Source: Microbulbifer donghaiensis (lineage in GTDB: Bacteria; Pseudomonadota; Gammaproteobacteria; Pseudomonadales; Cellvibrionaceae). From it: a DNA stretch of 64,000 nt. This document shows, piece after piece, positions 10,134 through 18,758 of the stretch. The notes under the pieces were generated by a model. It was given only the letters and a program-made list of their open reading frames with translations. It ran no database searches and had not been told where the DNA came from. The position numbers and the translations under genes are program-made. The first letter of the stretch is position 1. Each line of letters starts with the position of its first letter. The DNA lies in NCBI RefSeq assembly GCF_900129095.1, contig NZ_FQVA01000001.1, forward strand, positions 1,749,615 to 1,813,614, read 5' to 3'.

Positions 10134-10613
10134 TCACTGCGGATCGAGTTGCATATCTGGGTCGGCTGACAGCACGAGATTGCCACTGGCATCCTCCGCC
10201 GCCCACTTAAAAGAAAAGCTACACGCGTCCTTTCCAGGAGCCTCAACTTCAATCTCTAAAAACTGCGGGCTACCGTTCATCTTCTTGGCCTTTTTAATAC
10301 CCGCGGTACCGCCATCGGTTTCGCCACAGATCTCCATACCGTCGTACTTCTTGTCAGCGGTATCCTGCTTATCGGCAAATACCAGATCGGTTTCCACCAG
10401 CTCAATCACCAGGGTTGCCTTGCCGGACACGCCTGTCCCACCGTCCTTCACCCCCAAAAATTGCAGGTGAATGGTTTCGGCATCTTCACCGCTGGAATCC
10501 TTGAAGGCCCACTTCTGGTCGGGGCCAGTAGGCTTCAGGGTGTAGTTCACAGTCACTTTGCCATTTTTCGGCACTTCGACAGGTGCAGCGGCCAGTATAT
10601 TTTCGGTTGTCAT
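10134..10613 (-). CDS. Hypothetical acidic soluble protein
   Basis: I do not recognise this 159-residue protein. It has no signal peptide or TM segment, is acidic, and alternates beta-prone stretches (KVTVNYTLKP, ATLVIELVETDLVF, FLEIEVEAP, FSFKWAAED) in the manner of a beta sandwich. Two cysteines are present. A good RBS (CAGGAG) precedes the ATG. It is convergent with kinase 2 with no intergenic space: the two stop codons are adjacent. It could be a substrate or modulator in the kinase system, but only proximity suggests so. Confidence 0.75.
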   Translation of the reverse strand: MTTENILAAAPVEVPKNGKVTVNYTLKPTGPDQKWAFKDSSGEDAETIHLQFLGVKDGGTGVSGKATLVIELVETDLVFADKQDTADKKYDGMEICGETDGGTAGIKKAKKMNGSPQFLEIEVEAPGKDACSFSFKWAAEDASGNLVLSADPDMQLDPQ

Positions 10614-10777
10614 ATTCCACTCCTGGAGTTTCTTGCTTTTATTGATCCCTGAATACCGCGCAGGGCAGTTGGCTGGAACTTTCCGTCGGCATCGCCAGGA
10701 CTCCGGCAGAAAAACGCGCTGGATAGCATAATGCCAACCGCCACCGGAACTCCATCACATTTCTAATGGAAAGTGGC

Positions 10778-10812
10778 AAAAAAAAGCCGGTGGTAACTCA
10801 GTTACCACCGGC
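10778..10812 (-). terminator. Strong terminator reading leftward, with no gene behind it
   Basis: A perfect 12-bp stem with a 3-base loop is followed, on the minus strand, by eight T. No minus-strand gene lies between it and 11226, so it should end either a non-coding transcript from 10813-11226 or antisense readthrough. It also lies 165 bp upstream of the hypothetical gene at 10613. Confidence 0.8.
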
Positions 10813-11226
10813 CCGAATTGATGGTCCCAGCCATCGACGGTTACAACAACACTATCAAGAGCGAAATGAGGCATCCTTGCCCCGGCCAAGCCCTTCCCCA
10901 AATCTCGGCTAACTAGGCTCTGTGTTGGCCGAGCCCGGCTTGGCAGTCCAGCTTACGCTGAATGGGTCTCCTTCCCGCACTGCGCCACTGGGGGCGCAGG
11001 CATCCGATCCATCGGATTCCATGTTGTGAGGCTCGCCTTTCCGTAGGCGGCGCGCTTGAATCGCTGTTGCTGCACTCGCCCCTCAACCTTGGGCGTAACT
11101 GTACGGATTCACCGATTACAGGTCGATCACACCCCATTACGCGCGATTACATGACAGCCATTTTCGCTTCCGCCACGGAGTGGATAGGCCGAGCTATAAC
11201 AGTAATCACCAAGGGAGGAGAACGAG
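10813..11226. other. Structured intergenic stretch ahead of the PLP gene
   Basis: Several compact hairpins can be drawn on either strand: CTGCGCC/GGGCGCAG, ATCCGAT/ATCGGAT and GCC-rich arms near 10930. Together with the minus-strand terminator to its left, this could be a structured RNA of about 300-400 nt read leftward. Comparison from memory with RNase P RNA, tmRNA, 6S and cobalamin riboswitch signatures gave no match. The right end must hold the promoter and RBS (AAGGGAGGAG) of the gene at 11227. Confidence 0.35.
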
Positions 11227-13008
11227 ATGGAAGCAAATCTGGATGACGCCAAAATACTCTCACCCCGCCGCAACACGACTCAGGCGGCCAGTATCGAGGA
11301 ACTGGCGCGCGAGCAACTGCAGCATTTCGCCATCGATGCGGCATCCGAACACGGCCAACTGCTGCTGGCCACCGCCGAGGAGCTGTACCGGGCGCAGGGC
11401 AACCTGAGCCAGCTGTGGGCGCAGACCGCGGCCACACTTAACCAGCTGGACAGGTCGGACAGAGTCGCCTACTTCAACGCCAAGCGCTTTATGAGCTTCC
11501 AGCTGGCGAAGCTACTGGACAGCCTGCAGAACCCGCTGCGCGCCAGCTTCCAGAGCCTGCAGGGCAATGACTTCAATATCAGCACGCGCGGCGGCTATCC
11601 GCTGTTCGACAATATTCCGGCGATCTTCTCCGCCACGCCGGTGATCGCGCGCACCGCCACCTATATCTATGCGTGCACCGAGTGGATCGACGACGCGTTT
11701 CGCGGCCGCGAGCCGAGCCACGATATCTATTCGCGCCTGCTGAACCCCACTTCCATCTCACTGGCCAATGCCATCGTCGATCTGGAGTGCGGGCCGGAGG
11801 CCAATCAATATATGGCTTGGAACTTCAACTCGGGCATGGCGGCGATCGATGCACTGCTGTCCAACCAGCTGAGCCACGGCGACCTATTGATCGTGTCGCG
11901 GCATGTCTACGGCGGCGTGCACCAGCTGCTGCAGGACTTTTACGCGCGCCAGGACAAGCTGGCCATCCAGCTGATCTGGTTCGACGGCACCAGCGGCGAC
12001 GAATTCGAGCAGCTACTGAAGAAAGCGCAGGATGAGCATGCGAAAGCCATAAAGGGGGGCGCGCGCATTCATGTATATATCGAATCCCCCTGCAACCCCC
12101 ACGGCACCATGCTGGACGTGCCGGCCATCTGCCGCGCCGCGCACCGGGAAAATCTCTTGGTGAGCCTGGATGCCACCCTGGCCACCCCCTTCCTGTACAA
12201 ACCGCTGCGCCGCGAGGATCGTGCCGAACGGCCGGACTTCGTGGTGCACTCCTATACCAAGGATATCGGCGGCACCGGCGCCGCCACCGCTGGCGTGGTG
12301 ATCGGCGAGAATCACCGCATGTTTATCCCCAAGGGCGACAGCGCCAACGGGCTGAACTGGAACCAGTGCCTGTTTTGGGATGTGTACTATATCAAGGGCG
12401 CCTTCCTCGATGCGGACAAGGCCTGGGAGGTGCACTGCGGTATGCGCACACTGGAGATGCGCATGCTGACCAAGTGCATCAATACCCTGTGCCTGAGCCA
12501 TTTCTTTGCCAGCCACCCGCAGATCCGCGTCAACTGCCACGCGCTGGAGTCGCACCCGAACAGCGAGCTGCGCAAGGCGTTGTTGCGGTACCAGTTTCCG
12601 ACACCGCTGTTCACCATCGACATGGAAGCGGCGCAGCTGCCCACAGAGGCGTTCAAACGCTTCTTCGATGCCTTGGAGCCGGCTTTCGGGCAGATGGTTA
12701 GCCTGGGGCAGACCAACACCATGGTGCTGTGCCCGGCACTCACCTCACATTCGGAGCTGTCACCGGAAGCCATGGAAGCGGCGGATATTTTCCCCACTAC
12801 CATCCGCATTTCCGTCGGCGACGAAAACATGGCGCAGCTGGCGGCCCATGTCATCAGTTCGGCGCGATTGCACCTGGATCCGGTGTGCCCGGGATTCAGT
12901 GACAGCTTTATGTCGGCGGAGGATGCCGACGCCGTGTTCGCACGCTTTTATTTGAAGTCGCACAAAAAAGTGGTGGAAGCCTTCCCGCGCGTGGCGGACT
13001 ATCTCTGA
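11227..13008 (+). CDS. PLP-dependent Cys/Met-metabolism family enzyme, long form
   Basis: The central part resembles the cystathionine gamma-synthase/lyase family (fold type I): MAWNFNSGMAAIDAL, VYIESPCNPHGTMLDVPAI, SLDATLATPF and the probable Schiff-base lysine in HSYTKDIGGTGAA, where the usual sequence is S-TK-GHSD. At 593 residues it is some 180 longer than ordinary members, with a helical N-terminal extension of about 130 residues. That extension has no signal peptide. The family acts on sulfur amino acids by elimination or replacement; the exact substrate is unknown. It has a strong AAGGGAGGAG RBS and appears to be a single-gene unit. Confidence 0.85.
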   Translation: MEANLDDAKILSPRRNTTQAASIEELAREQLQHFAIDAASEHGQLLLATAEELYRAQGNLSQLWAQTAATLNQLDRSDRVAYFNAKRFMSFQLAKLLDSLQNPLRASFQSLQGNDFNISTRGGYPLFDNIPAIFSATPVIARTATYIYACTEWIDDAFRGREPSHDIYSRLLNPTSISLANAIVDLECGPEANQYMAWNFNSGMAAIDALLSNQLSHGDLLIVSRHVYGGVHQLLQDFYARQDKLAIQLIWFDGTSGDEFEQLLKKAQDEHAKAIKGGARIHVYIESPCNPHGTMLDVPAICRAAHRENLLVSLDATLATPFLYKPLRREDRAERPDFVVHSYTKDIGGTGAATAGVVIGENHRMFIPKGDSANGLNWNQCLFWDVYYIKGAFLDADKAWEVHCGMRTLEMRMLTKCINTLCLSHFFASHPQIRVNCHALESHPNSELRKALLRYQFPTPLFTIDMEAAQLPTEAFKRFFDALEPAFGQMVSLGQTNTMVLCPALTSHSELSPEAMEAADIFPTTIRISVGDENMAQLAAHVISSARLHLDPVCPGFSDSFMSAEDADAVFARFYLKSHKKVVEAFPRVADYL

Positions 13009-13028
13009 TTCGGAATACACGATGTTTT

Positions 13029-13105
13029 TGTGGGAGCCTGCCCTGCAGGCGATTTCATTCGTGCCACCGGACATATTCGATTCGCCAGCAGGGCTGGCTC
13101 CCACA
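13029..13105. repeat. REP-like palindrome
   Basis: The two ends, TGTGGGAGCCTGCCCTGC and its complement with two differences, form a 24-bp inverted pair around a variable centre. Sequence and layout recall the REP elements of Pseudomonas (TGTGGGAGCGGGC...). It lies in the gap between the PLP gene and the protease gene. A related palindrome with TGTAGGAGCC tips is at 37085. Confidence 0.7.
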
Positions 13106-13252
13106 TCAGCTATTGCAAAGTCCGGATACCGGTACCGGATCTAGTCCGGCACAGACCCTGCGCCGGCATGACGACTCTCTCCCGCGCGCTTGTTGCACTA
13201 CTCTATATCCCGTAATATCAATCCTCTTCTGCCCATAATTTAATCAAACAAG

Positions 13253-14572
13253 ATGCTGAACCTTTCTGCGCGCCTGCTGACCCTGTTGTTGTGTTGTTTT
13301 GCCGGAGTCGCTTTTTCCAACCTGGCCGCAGCACAGGGCTACGAACAGCTCTACAGCGATTATCGCGGCAGCCTCTACCAGATTCGCCTGATCGAAAAAT
13401 CCTCCAATTCCAAAGCCGGCCTCGGCTCCGGATTTCAGATCTCTGAAGATGGCCTGATCGCCACCAACTACCACGTGGTGGCCGAGGCGGTCAGCGACCC
13501 GGACAAATATGTGCTCGAATACCTGTCGGTGGACGGCGTCAAGGGAACCCTGGAACTGCTGGATATCGACGTGATCAACGACCTGGCCCTGCTGCGGCAG
13601 GACAACCCGGGCAAGGAATATATCCAGCTGGCCGAGGACACCCCCAAGAAGGGCGAGACCATTGTCTCTCTCGGCAACCCACTGGACCTGGGCATGACAT
13701 TGATCCCCGGCACCTATAACGGTATCGCCGGCGGCAGTTTCTACGATCGCATTCATTTCGCCGGCTCGATCAACCCCGGTATGAGTGGCGGTCCGGCGAT
13801 CAATACCCGCGGCCAGGTGGTGGGCATCAACGTAGCCACGGCCGGCAACCAGGTCAGCTTTCTGGTGCCGGTGGATAAACTCGCCACCCTGCTGCAACAC
13901 TTCCGCCAGCACGGGAATGCCGTCGACCTGCACAAGCTGACCCATCAACAATTGCTGGATAACCAGCAGCGCATCATCGATTCGATCCTGAAGGCCGACT
14001 GGCAGCGCCGCCCGCTGGGCGAGGCCAAGGTGGTCGGCGAGATAGTGCCGGCGATCCAGTGCTGGGGTAACACCCAGGAGAGCGATGACAACCCGGTCAA
14101 GCGCATCGACAAAGGCTGCACCGGTCAGGAGGTGGTTTTCCTGTCGGAGGAATTCAATACCGGCCGGGTGGAATACGAGTTCTTCTGGCTGGAGGCGAAA
14201 GACCTGCTGCCGTCGCGCTTCTACGCGGAATATGAGCAACAGATGAGCAGCTTCTATCCCGGCAATACGGCGGGCGAGAAGGATGTCACCAAGTTCCACT
14301 GTCGCCAGGCCTTTACCGCGCAGGAGCGCAACGCCGAGGGAGAAGCACCCGAGTCCAAACCTGAGCGCAACCAGGAACCGATCGTTGCCCGTACCAGCTA
14401 CTGCGTGCGCCGCTACAAGAAATTCCCGGACCTGTACGACATCTTCTTCCTGAGCCTCAGCGTGGACCGCAAAAACCGCGCCCTGGTCAGCCACTTCACC
14501 CTGTCCGGATTTACCCAGGAATCAGCCGAAGCGTTTACCGAGAAGTTCACAAGCGAGATCCAATGGCCCTGA
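13253..14572 (+). CDS. Secreted trypsin-like (HtrA/S1C-type) serine protease
   Basis: A signal peptide (residues 1-27, cut after LAAA) leads a trypsin-fold domain with H74 in ATNYHVV, D110 in VINDLALL and S178 in NPGMSGGPA. It therefore has an intact triad and should act in the periplasm. No PDZ domain follows; instead there are about 220 residues of unassigned sequence with paired cysteines (C at CWGN, KGCTG, FHCRQ, SYCVR), perhaps a disulfide-stabilised domain. It overlaps the next gene, a membrane FHA protein, by 10 bp. Translational coupling to a phosphopeptide reader suggests a sensor or effector pair. Confidence 0.88.
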   Translation: MLNLSARLLTLLLCCFAGVAFSNLAAAQGYEQLYSDYRGSLYQIRLIEKSSNSKAGLGSGFQISEDGLIATNYHVVAEAVSDPDKYVLEYLSVDGVKGTLELLDIDVINDLALLRQDNPGKEYIQLAEDTPKKGETIVSLGNPLDLGMTLIPGTYNGIAGGSFYDRIHFAGSINPGMSGGPAINTRGQVVGINVATAGNQVSFLVPVDKLATLLQHFRQHGNAVDLHKLTHQQLLDNQQRIIDSILKADWQRRPLGEAKVVGEIVPAIQCWGNTQESDDNPVKRIDKGCTGQEVVFLSEEFNTGRVEYEFFWLEAKDLLPSRFYAEYEQQMSSFYPGNTAGEKDVTKFHCRQAFTAQERNAEGEAPESKPERNQEPIVARTSYCVRRYKKFPDLYDIFFLSLSVDRKNRALVSHFTLSGFTQESAEAFTEKFTSEIQWP

Positions 14573-15618
14573 TAATCGAAGAACTGAACCGCGCCCACCG
14601 GGTGCAGGCCCGGTATCGCATGAAGGGGGACAACTTTACCCTGGGCCGCGGCTACGACAATGACGTCATCCTGGAAGACATTCACGCCGACGCCCGCCAC
14701 GCGGTGATTCGCCGGGCCGAAGACGGCAGCTTTTACCTGCGCGACCTGAACAGCGTCAACGGCACCCAGTTGCTGGGCAATGCCCGCGACAAGTCGGTGA
14801 AATTCGGCGAAATTTCCGAGCGCCAGGTCGAGACCGGTGACCTGGTGCAGTGCGGCAAGACCCACCTGCGGCTGATCGACAGCGACGCGGACATGGTGGA
14901 GGCCGTGCCCCTGCATTCACTGGAAAACTTTTTCGAGGGATTGTCGCGCCCGGCCGGCGCCATCGGCCTGCTGCTGGCCGTTGCCGTGGCCACCGTGCTG
15001 ATCAGCTATCTCGGCTATGCGCGCAAATACGAGTGGACCCTTATCGTCAACCTATTGACGGGCAGCCTGATCGGGCTGCTGCTCTACGCCGGCGCCTGGG
15101 CCTTTATCGGCCGCGTCGTGCGCCACGAAACCCATTTCTTCACCCATTTATCCATCGCCGCGATCGGCGCACTGGTCTACACGGGCTGGGAGTGGTTCAG
15201 CAGCCTGCTGAATTACAACTTCGCCCTCGGCAAGCTGGTGCAGATATTCGACTTCCTGGTACTGGCGGCCATATTGCCGGCCATGCTGTGGTGCGCCTGC
15301 TACCTGGCCACGAATATTTCCCGCGGCTGGCGCTGGGCGGTGGCACTGGTGATTCCCTTGGGCTTTCTCGGCATCGGTCTCGCAGAAGAACTCGTCAACA
15401 TGGATGAATTCACCGATATCCCGGAAATATCCACCGAACTGAAATACGACGACCTGCTACTGCGCAAACCCGTGCCGATGGAGCAGTTTATTGCCAGCGC
15501 CCCGGCGCTGTTTGACATCCCCATCGAGAAAACAGAAGACGAACAAGAGTCCGATGAGGGGAACACCACGCCGGCAAAGGGCGATGCTGAGAGCGATACA
15601 ACGGAGACAGATTCTTGA
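14563..15618 (+). CDS. FHA-domain integral membrane protein
   Basis: The N-terminal FHA domain (about residues 5-110) has FTLGRGYDNDVIL, DARHAVI and LRDLNSVNGTQL, a complete phosphothreonine-binding set. Five predicted TM helices follow (about 130-150, 156-185, 192-212, 224-246 and 254-275). The cytoplasmic tail is acidic and rich in Thr/Ser/Glu (last 35 residues). It overlaps the protease gene upstream by 10 bp and the hisC start downstream by 4 bp. It could receive signals from the Ser/Thr kinases 5-7 kb upstream, but this is inference from content. Confidence 0.87.
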   Translation: MALIIEELNRAHRVQARYRMKGDNFTLGRGYDNDVILEDIHADARHAVIRRAEDGSFYLRDLNSVNGTQLLGNARDKSVKFGEISERQVETGDLVQCGKTHLRLIDSDADMVEAVPLHSLENFFEGLSRPAGAIGLLLAVAVATVLISYLGYARKYEWTLIVNLLTGSLIGLLLYAGAWAFIGRVVRHETHFFTHLSIAAIGALVYTGWEWFSSLLNYNFALGKLVQIFDFLVLAAILPAMLWCACYLATNISRGWRWAVALVIPLGFLGIGLAEELVNMDEFTDIPEISTELKYDDLLLRKPVPMEQFIASAPALFDIPIEKTEDEQESDEGNTTPAKGDAESDTTETDS

Positions 15619-16706
15619 GCAATCCATTCTGGAGCCCCGCGCTCGCGCAACTGGAGCCCTACGTGCCCGGTGAACAACCGCGCGGCCGCAAGCTGATCAA
15701 ACTGAACACCAACGAGAACCCCTACCCGCCGTCTCGCCGCGCGCTGGAAGTACTCGGCGGTACGCAGCTGGCCGACGCCCTGCGCCGCTACCCGGATCCG
15801 GAATCCAGCGATCTGTGCGCGGCCATCGCCGGGCGCTTTGGCGTGCAACCGGAACAGGTCTTTGTCGGCAACGGCTCCGACGAAGTGCTCGCGCACAGCT
15901 TCTACAGCTTCTTTCGACGTGATGAACCGCTGCTGTTCCCGGACATCACCTACAGTTTTTACCCGGTCTACTGCCAGCTCTACGATATCGAGTACCGCAC
16001 GGTACCGCTGCGAGAAGATTTCTCCCTGGCGGTAGAGGACTACAGCGGCCCGGCGGCCGGCGTGATCCTAGCCAATCCCAACGCCCCCAGTGGCCGCTAT
16101 CTGCCGCTGCCGGAAATCGAAAAGCTGCTGCAACTGCAGCCGCAGCGGGTTGTGGTGGTCGACGAGGCCTATATCGATTTCGGCGGCGAGAGCGCGGTGC
16201 AGCTGATCGACCGCTATCCCAACCTGCTGGTGGTACACACGCTGTCGAAGTCCTACGCACTGGCGGGTCTGCGACTGGGCTTCGCGATGGGACAGGCGCA
16301 CCTTATCGAGGGTTTGAACCGGGCCAAGAATTCCTTCAACTCCTACCCCATCGATGCCGTCGCCCAGCGCGTGGCCACTGTAGCAATCGACGACAGCGCC
16401 TGGCTGGCGGACTGCTGCAACAAGGTCATCGCCACGCGCGAACGCACGGTGAAGGCACTGCAGGCGCTGGATTTTGATGTGGTTCCGTCAAAGGCCAATT
16501 TCGTGCTGGCGCGACCTCGCAAGCTCGGCGCGGAGGCCCTGTATCACGCGCTGCGCGAGCGCGAAATCCTGGTGCGCTATTTCAACAAGCCGCGTATTAG
16601 TGAGTACTTACGTATTACGATCGGCACGGATGAGGAAATGGAATCACTGCTGCAGAGTTGCAGGGAGATAATCGCTTCACAGACCGAACAATCCGGGTCT
16701 CTATAA
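15615..16706 (+). CDS. hisC: Histidinol-phosphate aminotransferase
   Basis: This fold-type I PLP aminotransferase converts imidazole-acetol phosphate to L-histidinol phosphate; related enzymes also accept aromatic 2-oxoacids. Features are KLNTNENPYPPS at the N terminus, VGNGSDE, ANPNAPSG, VVDEAYIDF and the Schiff-base lysine K212 in LSKSYALAGLRLG, ending with RITIG. Length (363) is normal. The start is a TTG that shares bases with the TGA of the FHA gene. No other his genes are nearby, so this may be a second copy or serve aromatic amino-acid transamination. Confidence 0.9.
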   Translation: MSNPFWSPALAQLEPYVPGEQPRGRKLIKLNTNENPYPPSRRALEVLGGTQLADALRRYPDPESSDLCAAIAGRFGVQPEQVFVGNGSDEVLAHSFYSFFRRDEPLLFPDITYSFYPVYCQLYDIEYRTVPLREDFSLAVEDYSGPAAGVILANPNAPSGRYLPLPEIEKLLQLQPQRVVVVDEAYIDFGGESAVQLIDRYPNLLVVHTLSKSYALAGLRLGFAMGQAHLIEGLNRAKNSFNSYPIDAVAQRVATVAIDDSAWLADCCNKVIATRERTVKALQALDFDVVPSKANFVLARPRKLGAEALYHALREREILVRYFNKPRISEYLRITIGTDEEMESLLQSCREIIASQTEQSGSL

Positions 16707-16807
16707 TTAGCGGGACTCATGCGCAGGGACGCCACATAATGTATGCGCAGCCGATGGCATGGCCGAAATGCCGCTGCGCGCCACTGATCTCTTGTAGTCG
16801 AGCGGTT

Positions 16808-17659
16808 ATGTACCTACCTGTCGTTGCCACATTCTTGTCAGCTATTTTGCTCGCCTTCAGCGGCAGCGCCGCTGCCAACCCCTGGGAGGAGATAGTGCGA
16901 CCGTCTTCCCAGGCCTCTGCCAGTATCGGCACCTACACCAATGGCTGCCTGAGCGGCGCGGAGGAAATGCCGCTGCGCGGTGAGGGCTTCCAGCTGGTGC
17001 GCACCGGGCGGGGCCGGCGCTACGCCCACCCCGCCACCGTCGACTTTTTGCAGGATTTTTCCCGCAGTGTGGCGCGCCGCGACCTGGGCCGGCTGCAGAT
17101 CGGGGATATGTCCATGGCCCGCGGCGGCCCCTTCCAGTACGGCCACCGCAGTCACCAGACGGGCCTGGACATCGATATCTGGTACTCCCAGGACTGGCGC
17201 GCGGCGCAGCGGTCGCTGACGGCCTGGGAGCGCGACAATATTTCCGCGGTCCCGCTCGCCGATGAAAAAGAACACCGGCTTATCCAGGAAAACTGGGACG
17301 ACAAAATTCCGCCGATCCTGCGCCTCGCCTCGGAGGACGAGCGGGTCGAGCGGATTTTTGTCCACCCGACCATCAAGCGGAAACTGTGCGAAATTTCCGG
17401 CAGCGACAATCAGTGGCTGCGAAAAGTGCGCCCCTGGTGGGGACACAACTATCATTTCCATGTGCGCCTCGCCTGCCCGGATGGCGAGAAATACTGCAAA
17501 CCCCAGCAGCCAGTTCGCAACGAGCCCTGTGGTGCCGACCTGGACTGGTGGTTCAGTGATGAATTTTACGCAATGCTGAGAGGTACCGCGCCCGCGCCGG
17601 AGAGGCCGAAGCCCAAGCGTATGCCCAAGCAGTGCGAACAAGTATTAAGCGCACCCTAA
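16808..17659 (+). CDS. mepA: Penicillin-insensitive murein endopeptidase MepA
   Basis: MepA cleaves D-Ala-mDAP cross-links of peptidoglycan in the periplasm. The peptidase M74 signatures are clear: FQYGHRSHQTGLDIDIWY supplies His and Asp zinc ligands, and WWGHNYHFHVRLACP the HFHVR motif. A signal peptide is seen in MYLPVVATFLSAILL...AAA, and I therefore favour the ATG at 16808. In-frame ATGs upstream at 16739 and an earlier start overlapping hisC would add a long basic leader. It is followed after 27 bp by a D-Ala-D-Ala ligase gene, giving a small cell-wall pair. Confidence 0.9.
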   Translation: MYLPVVATFLSAILLAFSGSAAANPWEEIVRPSSQASASIGTYTNGCLSGAEEMPLRGEGFQLVRTGRGRRYAHPATVDFLQDFSRSVARRDLGRLQIGDMSMARGGPFQYGHRSHQTGLDIDIWYSQDWRAAQRSLTAWERDNISAVPLADEKEHRLIQENWDDKIPPILRLASEDERVERIFVHPTIKRKLCEISGSDNQWLRKVRPWWGHNYHFHVRLACPDGEKYCKPQQPVRNEPCGADLDWWFSDEFYAMLRGTAPAPERPKPKRMPKQCEQVLSAP

Positions 17660-17686
17660 GTGCGTGCGAATACAAGGAATAACAGC

Positions 17687-18688
17687 ATGATCAACACCCT
17701 GCTTATCTGCGGTGGTGGCGGCAGCGAACACGAAGTTTCGCTGCGCACAGCAGACTTTATCGAGCGCCAGCTGAACCATGTGGAAGATATCGCCCTGGTG
17801 CGCGTGGAAATGGACGGCAACGGCCGCCTGACGGACAGTCACGGGCGGGTACACCAGCTGACCCAGGAGCGGGCACTGCGCACCGAAGACGGCAAGACCT
17901 GGGAAGTCCACTATGTGATCCCGTCAATTCACGGCTACCCGGGGGAGACCGGTGACCTGCAGTCCCAGCTGGAGCTGTTCGGCATCCCCTATTACGGCTG
18001 CGGCCCCGAAGCGAGCAAGATCTGCTTCAACAAAATCACCACCAAACTGTGGCTCAGTGCACTGGGCATCGACAACACGCCCTACCAGTTCCTGTGCAGC
18101 AATGAGGCGGAGGAAGTCGGCAAGGCCAGCATGGCCCTGCAGGAGTGGGGTCAGGTCTTTGTCAAAGCGTCCAATCAGGGCTCATCGGTCGGCTGCTATA
18201 AAGTCAGCTCGGCGGAAGAGCTGGAAGCGGCGCTGCAAGAAGCCTTCGCGCTCTCTCCCTACGTACTGATCGAAAAATGCCTGAAGGTGCGTGAACTGGA
18301 GGTAGCCACTTACACCTACGAGGGCGAGCTGATCATCACCCCGCCGGGAGAGGTGTGCGCGCCCGCCGGCACCTTCTATACCTACGAGGAAAAATACGCC
18401 GAAGGCAGCCACGCCGTCACTCACATAGAGGCCCAGGGGCTCAGCGATGCCCAGCTGGGCTGGATCCGCGAGGCGTCGCGGCGCGCATTTATCGGCCTGC
18501 AGCTAAAGGACCTGTCGCGTATCGACTTCTTCCTGACCGACGATGGCGAAATCTATCTCAATGAAGTCAACACCTTTCCCGGTATGACGTCCATTTCGAT
18601 GTTCCCCAAAATGCTGGAAAATGCCGGCCACGACTTCTCACGTTACCTGACCAGCCTGATTCGTGCGGCAGTAAAAGAGCGGTCCTGA
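17687..18688 (+). CDS. ddl: D-alanine--D-alanine ligase family protein
   Basis: An ATP-grasp ligase that would join two D-alanines for peptidoglycan precursors. Recognisable are the N-terminal GGGGSEHEVSL, the VKASNQGSSVGCYKV ATP-binding region, IEKCLKVRELEVATYTYEG, and the metal site in IDFFLTDDGEIYLNEVNTFPGMTSISMFPKM. The start at 17687 has a good RBS (AAGGAAT). Length 333 is normal. It lies apart from the mur-fts cluster where a housekeeping ddlB would be, so it is probably a second, ddlA-like ligase. Confidence 0.88.
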   Translation: MINTLLICGGGGSEHEVSLRTADFIERQLNHVEDIALVRVEMDGNGRLTDSHGRVHQLTQERALRTEDGKTWEVHYVIPSIHGYPGETGDLQSQLELFGIPYYGCGPEASKICFNKITTKLWLSALGIDNTPYQFLCSNEAEEVGKASMALQEWGQVFVKASNQGSSVGCYKVSSAEELEAALQEAFALSPYVLIEKCLKVRELEVATYTYEGELIITPPGEVCAPAGTFYTYEEKYAEGSHAVTHIEAQGLSDAQLGWIREASRRAFIGLQLKDLSRIDFFLTDDGEIYLNEVNTFPGMTSISMFPKMLENAGHDFSRYLTSLIRAAVKERS

Positions 18689-18758
18689 AAATTGCCCGCT
18701 GCGGCAGGATTTTGAACCGGGATCCACTTCTCGCTATCAAGGTCTTCCTCCCTATCGG

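Noticed and set aside
10813..11226. RNase P RNA, tmRNA, 6S RNA or cobalamin riboswitch
   Set aside because: Checked for the GAGGAAAGTCCGGGC core, the tmRNA 3' end, the 6S bubble and the B12 box from memory; none was present on either strand.
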